DNA of 64,000 nt from Thioalkalivibrio sp. ALE31 (GTDB taxonomy: Bacteria; Pseudomonadota; Gammaproteobacteria; Ectothiorhodospirales; Ectothiorhodospiraceae), in NCBI RefSeq assembly GCF_000377405.1, contig NZ_KB905020.1:124001-188000 (forward strand). The letters run 5' to 3'. The notes under the pieces were generated by a model. It had not been told where the DNA came from. It searched no databases and saw only the letters and a program-made list of their open reading frames with translations. Positions 57,751-64,000 of the stretch are shown piece after piece (positions within the stretch are counted from its first letter, which is position 1; each line of letters begins with the position of its first letter). The translations under genes and the position numbers were made by a program.

Positions 57751-58338
57751 TCAGGCGCCCCGGTCATCCGGCGGGCGGCCACCCCGCCGCGCGGCTGCCT
57801 GGCGTTCCGCCATTTCCTTGCGCAGCCGTCGCAGGTAACGCCGGCTGCGCACGCGCTGGACGACGTTCAGCCGCCACAGGAAACGCACCAGCAAGTAGCC
57901 CGAGAGGCCGGCTGCCACGCCGAGCAGGACGCTGCCCAGGAGCAGGGGCTGCCAGATCGTCAGCAGCTCCGTGGAGAACCACTCCCAGCTCCAGTCCAGA
58001 TGGATGTCGCGGCGCGGTTCGTCGAGTAGCTTGCGCCCGATCGTGTAGGCCAGATACAACATGGGCGGCATGGTGACCGGGTTGGAGATCCAGACCAGGA
58101 TCACCGAGATCGGCAGATTGACGCGGACCAGCACGGCCACGGCGGCCGCGATCAGCATCTGCATGGGCAGTGGCAGGAAGGCCACGAAGAGCCCGACGGC
58201 AAACGCACCAGCCACGGAGCGGCGGTTCAGATGCCACAAATCCGGCGAACCCAGGCGCGGCCCCAGCGGGGCGAGCGCCTTGTGCCCGCGCATGTGTTCC
58301 ATGCCGGGAAACATCTTTTTGATGATGTGTCTTGCCAT
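57751..58338 (-). CDS. DUF2062 membrane protein
   Basis: This 195-residue protein starts MARHIIKKMFPG and has two or three membrane segments (SVAGAFAVGLFVAFLPLPMQMLIAAAVAVLV, LLLGSVLLGVAAGLSGYLLVRFLW) and the DUF2062 core NLPISVILVWISNPVTMPPMLYLAYTIG. Its C-terminus is basic. Function is unknown. It is divergent from comEC; upstream in-frame codons to 58473 lie in the intergenic region and are not used. Confidence 0.87.
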   Translation of the reverse strand: MARHIIKKMFPGMEHMRGHKALAPLGPRLGSPDLWHLNRRSVAGAFAVGLFVAFLPLPMQMLIAAAVAVLVRVNLPISVILVWISNPVTMPPMLYLAYTIGRKLLDEPRRDIHLDWSWEWFSTELLTIWQPLLLGSVLLGVAAGLSGYLLVRFLWRLNVVQRVRSRRYLRRLRKEMAERQAAARRGGRPPDDRGA

Positions 58339-58424
58339 GTACCGGGCTGCCGATGGTCCGTCGTGCGTGGGTGCGCCGCCGCGCACCTGCCGTGCATTCT
58401 CGCCGCTATTGTACGTGCGGGACC

Positions 58425-60866
58425 ATGGTCGGCGGGGCAAGCCACATCCGGTCCGGCCATGGCGCCTGGTCAACGGGGCCTTTTGTGACCGGCTTTGCCC
58501 TCGGGCTGATCGCGGCGGCGTGGGGCCTTCACCGACTGCCCGAACCGGTTCCGCTGATGCCGGGACCCATACTGGCCCTGTTTCTGGCCGCCGCGGGCGT
58601 CAGCCTCGGCCTGCGGCGCCTCGGCTATCCGGGCCTCTGGCCCTGGACGCTGGCGCTGGGTGCGCTGCTCGCCTGGGGGCTGGTCCAGCAGAACGCGGAC
58701 AACTGGCTGGAACATGCGCTGCCTCCCGCCCTGGCCGGGGAGGAGGCCACCGTGTTCGCCACGATCATCAGTCTGCCGGAACATGGCGAACGTCGCAGCC
58801 GTTTCCGGATACGGGTGGCCGCGACCCGATGGGGACCGGAAGCGTTTCGGGCGCGCGAACTGCTGGTTTCGACGTACCCCGCGCGCCCCGAGCTCGAGGC
58901 GGGATCGCATGGCTACATGACCCTGCGCCTGCGGCCGGCCCGGGGGCCGGCGAATCCGGGTGGGTTCGATCGTGCCGGCTGGTACTACCGCGAGGGCCTG
59001 CATGGATCCGCGACACTGCTCGACTTCGAGGCGTTAGAGGACGCCCGGGCACCCCGGATTCAGGACGCCCGCTGGCGGGCCGGGTTGCATCGCATGCGCG
59101 GTGCGCTGCGCGAGCGCCTGGAACAGGCGGCCCCGGGGCTGCGCCACCCCGGGCTGGTGCAGGCGCTCGTCATCGGCGACCGGCAGGGCATGACCGACGA
59201 GGAGTGGCAGGCCTTCCTGCGGACCGGGACCAACCACCTGATGGCGATCTCGGGCCTGCATGTCGGCCTCGTCGCCGGGTTTGTCGGATTGCTCGCGGGG
59301 CTTGCCTGGTCCGGTCTCGTCCCGGTGCAGGCGCGGATACGCAAGCCGGCCTTCATGGCGCTGGCGGGCCTCGCCGGGGCTGCGCTCTATGCCGCGCTGG
59401 CCGGCTTCAGCATTCCGACCCAGCGCGCGCTGATCATGCTGGCGGCTTTTATGGCCGCGCTGTTGTGGCGGCGCGAGGCGTTTGCCTGGCGCGGACTGAT
59501 GCTGGCGGCGATCGCCGTGGTGCTGTGGCGGCCGACCAGTGTGCTGGCTCCGGGCTTCTGGTTTTCCTTCGGCGCCGTGGCGGTGATTCTTCTGCTGTTG
59601 CAGGGCCGTTCGGGCCGTCCGGGCTGGCGCGCGGCCGGCAGCATTCAGGTGATGCTCGCGCTGGCCATGCTTCCCCTCAGCCTGGCCTGGTTCCAGCTGG
59701 GGTCCTGGGTGGCGCCCGTCGCCAATCTGGTGGCGGTGCCGGTGATCAGCCTGCTGGTGCTGCCCTTGTTGCTGGTCGGGGCCGGTCTGGCGGCATTGTG
59801 GGCACCGCTCGGCCAGCCGTTCCTGCATCTCGGCGACGGGATCCTGATGCTGCTGGTCGGGCTACTGGACGGCCTTTCGCACGTGCCCGTGCTGGTGGAC
59901 GAGCGGCGGGTGCCGCTGGCGGCCAGCCTCCTGGGCGGGGTCGCGGTGCTGGTCGCCTTGCTGCCGCGCCTGCGCCTCGCCGCTCCGTGGGTGGTGCTGG
60001 CCGGCATCGCCCTGGCCCTGCCCATGCGTCCGCAGATCGATTCGGGCAGCGTACGGGCGCTTCTGCTGGATGTAGGGAACGGGCAGTCGCTCTTGCTGCA
60101 GACCCGCCACCATGCGTTGTTATGGGATGCCGGTCCCGGGCGCGCCGGGGGCTACAGCGCGGGGGATCAGATCGTGATTCCGAGCCTGCGTGCGGAGGGG
60201 GTACGCCGCCTGGACCGCATGATCCTGAGCCACGAGCATGCCGCGCATTCCGGCGGGGCCGCCGCCGTACGCGCGACGCTACCTGTGGGCGAGGTCCTGC
60301 GGCGCCGCCCGCAAGGACCCGGGGAACGGCCCTGCGAGGCAGGCGAGGTCTGGGAATGGGATGGCGTCGATTTCGAGATTCTCCATCCACCCGCCGGCTG
60401 GGACGGGAGCGCCTCGGCCTCCTGCGTGCTGGCGGTGGAGACGGCTGGCGGTGTGCGGCTGGTACTGACCGGCGGGCTCGGCGGCCTGGGCGAGGCCGTG
60501 CTGATGCAGGAAGGGGCGGAACAGCGAAGCAGCGACCTGCTGGTCGTGCCCCGCGGGGCCGGCGCCGACAGCCTGAGCCGCGGCTGGCTGCAGGACGCCC
60601 GCCCCGCCATGGCCTGGGCCAGCACCGATGCGCAGGGCAGGGGGCTGGCCGGCGCGGCACGCCAGCGCCTGGACAGGGCCTGCGTCCCGCTGCAGGAGAC
60701 CGGCCGCCAGGGGGCCCTGCGGCTTGAGGCGGATACGGAACTGAAGGTCGGGCCCGGCCACCGGGCGGGTTCCCGGCGGTTGTGGCGGCCCGCGCCAGAC
60801 GCCGGAGCGCCCCTGCCGCCAGGCTGTCCGCCCGGGCCCGAAACCGCAGGCGGGCTGGTAGAATGA
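58425..60866 (+). CDS. DNA internalisation channel ComEC/Rec2
   Basis: ComEC is the inner-membrane channel for single-stranded DNA in natural transformation. The roughly 813-residue protein has several N-terminal membrane helices, the DUF4131-like periplasmic part, the competence domain ([40 protein letters not shown]), further helices, and a C-terminal beta-lactamase-like domain ([14 protein letters not shown] ... [16 protein letters not shown]). In that last motif the metal-binding Asp of HxHxDH is replaced by Ala (H603-E-H-A-A-H608), so nuclease activity may be lost. The start at 58425 is the best of several in-frame starts. Confidence 0.93.
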   Translation: MVGGASHIRSGHGAWSTGPFVTGFALGLIAAAWGLHRLPEPVPLMPGPILALFLAAAGVSLGLRRLGYPGLWPWTLALGALLAWGLVQQNADNWLEHALPPALAGEEATVFATIISLPEHGERRSRFRIRVAATRWGPEAFRARELLVSTYPARPELEAGSHGYMTLRLRPARGPANPGGFDRAGWYYREGLHGSATLLDFEALEDARAPRIQDARWRAGLHRMRGALRERLEQAAPGLRHPGLVQALVIGDRQGMTDEEWQAFLRTGTNHLMAISGLHVGLVAGFVGLLAGLAWSGLVPVQARIRKPAFMALAGLAGAALYAALAGFSIPTQRALIMLAAFMAALLWRREAFAWRGLMLAAIAVVLWRPTSVLAPGFWFSFGAVAVILLLLQGRSGRPGWRAAGSIQVMLALAMLPLSLAWFQLGSWVAPVANLVAVPVISLLVLPLLLVGAGLAALWAPLGQPFLHLGDGILMLLVGLLDGLSHVPVLVDERRVPLAASLLGGVAVLVALLPRLRLAAPWVVLAGIALALPMRPQIDSGSVRALLLDVGNGQSLLLQTRHHALLWDAGPGRAGGYSAGDQIVIPSLRAEGVRRLDRMILSHEHAAHSGGAAAVRATLPVGEVLRRRPQGPGERPCEAGEVWEWDGVDFEILHPPAGWDGSASASCVLAVETAGGVRLVLTGGLGGLGEAVLMQEGAEQRSSDLLVVPRGAGADSLSRGWLQDARPAMAWASTDAQGRGLAGAARQRLDRACVPLQETGRQGALRLEADTELKVGPGHRAGSRRLWRPAPDAGAPLPPGCPPGPETAGGLVE

Positions 60867-60870
60867 CGGG

Positions 60871-61947
60871 ATGAACCGTGAACACTCCGACACCATTCGC
60901 CCGATTCGCTTTCACCACAGCGAACTTCAGTTGCTCGACCAGCGTCGGCTGCCGGGCGAGAACCTCTGGCAGCGTTACCGGGATGCGCCGGCCGTGGCCG
61001 CCGCGATCCGCGACATGGTGGTGCGCGGGGCGCCGGCGATCGGGATTACCGCGGGCTTCGGGGTGGTACTGGCCTGCCAGCGGGCGACCGGGCGGGACGA
61101 CTGGCGTGCGAGCATTGCGGCGGATATCGAGACCCTGCGCGCGGCGCGTCCCACGGCGGTGAACCTGTTCTGGGCGCTGGATCGCATGCAGGCGCTGGTG
61201 GACGCGAGCCCGTCCGCGGAGGCAGCGGTCGCGGCGACACAGGTCGAGGCGGAGTGGATGCTCGAGTCGGACATCGCCGGCAACCGGCGGCTGGGCGCGC
61301 TCGGCGCGAGGCTAATCGAGCCGGGGCAGGGGGTGCTGACCCACTGCAACACGGGCTCGCTGGCCACCGGGGGCTACGGCACGGCCCTCGGCGTGATCCG
61401 CGCCGCCTGGGATGCCGGACGGATCGAGGAGGTCTTCGCCGACGAGACCCGGCCCTGGCTGCAAGGGAGCCGCCTGACCGCCTGGGAGCTGGTACATGAC
61501 GGGATCCCCGTACAGGTGCTGTGCGAAGGCGCCGCGGCCAGCCTGTTGCGCTCGGGCCGCGTCGGCTGGGTGATTGTCGGGGCGGACCGGATCGCCGCCA
61601 ATGGCGACACCGCAAACAAGATCGGGACCTACGGCCTGGCCCTCCTGGCGCGTGCCCACGGGGTCCGGTTCATGGTGGCCGCGCCGGTCGCGACCATCGA
61701 CTTCGAGATGCCGGACGGGACCGGTATCCCCATCGAGCAGCGCGGCGAGGACGAGGTGCTGGCACTGGCGGGTCAGCGCGTGGCGGCCGAAGGCGCCCGA
61801 GGCTACAACCCGGCCTTCGACGTGACCCCGGCGGAGCTGATCGATGCCATCGTCACCGAACGCGGGGTCGTGGAGGCGCCGACGGCGGAGCGGCTCGCGG
61901 CGCTGCGCGAGCCCACGGCCCCGGAGACGCTCGCATCCGCTCACTGA
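60871..61947 (+). CDS. mtnA: Methylthioribose-1-phosphate isomerase
   Basis: MtnA isomerises 5-methylthioribose-1-phosphate to 5-methylthioribulose-1-phosphate in methionine salvage. The 358-residue protein belongs to the eIF2B-like family. The catalytic cysteine is in [21 protein letters not shown] and the aspartate in [34 protein letters not shown] is a family signature. It lies four bases after comEC and before gyrA; mtnA-gyrA adjacency is common in gammaproteobacteria. Confidence 0.96.
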   Translation: MNREHSDTIRPIRFHHSELQLLDQRRLPGENLWQRYRDAPAVAAAIRDMVVRGAPAIGITAGFGVVLACQRATGRDDWRASIAADIETLRAARPTAVNLFWALDRMQALVDASPSAEAAVAATQVEAEWMLESDIAGNRRLGALGARLIEPGQGVLTHCNTGSLATGGYGTALGVIRAAWDAGRIEEVFADETRPWLQGSRLTAWELVHDGIPVQVLCEGAAASLLRSGRVGWVIVGADRIAANGDTANKIGTYGLALLARAHGVRFMVAAPVATIDFEMPDGTGIPIEQRGEDEVLALAGQRVAAEGARGYNPAFDVTPAELIDAIVTERGVVEAPTAERLAALREPTAPETLASAH

Positions 61948-61973
61948 CGAGCGCTCAAACGCGCCCCCGGTGG

Positions 61974-62010
61974 ACGGTCTTCGGGCCTGAGAGGCCCGGA
62001 GAACCGTTTT
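61974..62010 (+). terminator. Terminator after mtnA
   Basis: ACGGT-CTT-CGGGCC (61974-61987) pairs with GGCCCG-GAG-(A)-ACCGT (61993-62007) with a five-base loop, and is followed by TTTT overlapping the end of the stem. It separates mtnA from gyrA. Confidence 0.7.
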
Positions 62011-62046
62011 GAGGCGCGAAAAGCCGAGCCCCAGTGGTTACCCCTG

Positions 62047-62055
62047 TGGTATGAT
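62047..62055 (+). promoter_or_regulatory. Extended -10 promoter of gyrA
   Basis: TGG-TATGAT is an extended -10 element (TGn then a five-of-six match to TATAAT), 34 bases before the gyrA start. No clear -35 is visible at 16-18 bases, as is common with extended -10 sites. Confidence 0.6.
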
Positions 62056-62089
62056 CGCGAGCTTGTTCAGACGGACGGCGTAACCCTCG

Positions 62090-64000
<1,911 letters not shown>

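Overview
The window is GC-rich, densely coding chromosomal DNA from a polarly flagellated gammaproteobacterium. An orphan soxB (thiosulfate oxidation), a Pseudomonas/Vibrio-type flagellar and chemotaxis supercluster, and gene pairs typical of gammaproteobacteria (rne/rluC divergent, csiV-mfd, mtnA-gyrA) suggest a sulfur oxidiser of the Ectothiorhodospiraceae, for example Thioalkalivibrio. The genus is inferred from gene content only. There is no rRNA, tRNA, CRISPR, prophage or insertion sequence. The one tRNA-like gene is tmRNA.

Layout. Bases 1-6134: end of a YhiN-like flavoprotein, class I aldolase, an unannotated structured RNA candidate with a perfect FNR-type box and a strong terminator, soxB, rlmM, yjbQ, ssrA (tmRNA, minus strand), then a gene-free stretch with a CACGAAG inverted repeat. 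Bases 6135-10613: purL and a small PilZ-like gene. Bases 10704-40430: about 30 kb of flagellar and chemotaxis genes on the plus strand: fleQ (with an apparent frameshift), fleR, fliEFGHIJK, fliLMNOPQR, flhB, flhA, flhF, fleN, fliA, cheYZAB, motCD, parC, parP, cheW, a 61-residue unknown and a DUF2802 protein. A convergent pair, fliK-like and fhlB, closes the cluster at 40425-42101. Bases 42201-49590: protein tyrosine phosphatase, rne with a long leader, rluC, a HAD phosphatase, an S49 peptidase and csiV. Bases 49591-64000: mfd, the agmatine-to-putrescine genes aguA/aguB, a small exported protein, a lolC/E-type permease with lolD, a DUF2062 protein, comEC, mtnA and the first 637 codons of gyrA.

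How it works together. The flagellar cluster carries its own cascade in its promoters. A sigma-70-like site lies before fleQ. Three sigma-54 sites with correct -24/-12 spacing lie before fleR, fliE and fliL. A sigma-28 site with exact spacing lies before cheW, downstream of fliA, which encodes sigma-28. FlhF, FleN, ParC and ParP indicate polar placement of flagellum and chemoreceptor array. The FleS kinase gene normally found between fleQ and fleR is absent here, and the FleR receiver domain lacks its phosphoacceptor aspartate, so FleR is probably not controlled by phosphorylation.

The least explained items are the FNR-box RNA at 1568-1733, the fleQ frameshift, the degenerate FleR with no FleS, and the duplicated acidic motif in the CheA linker.
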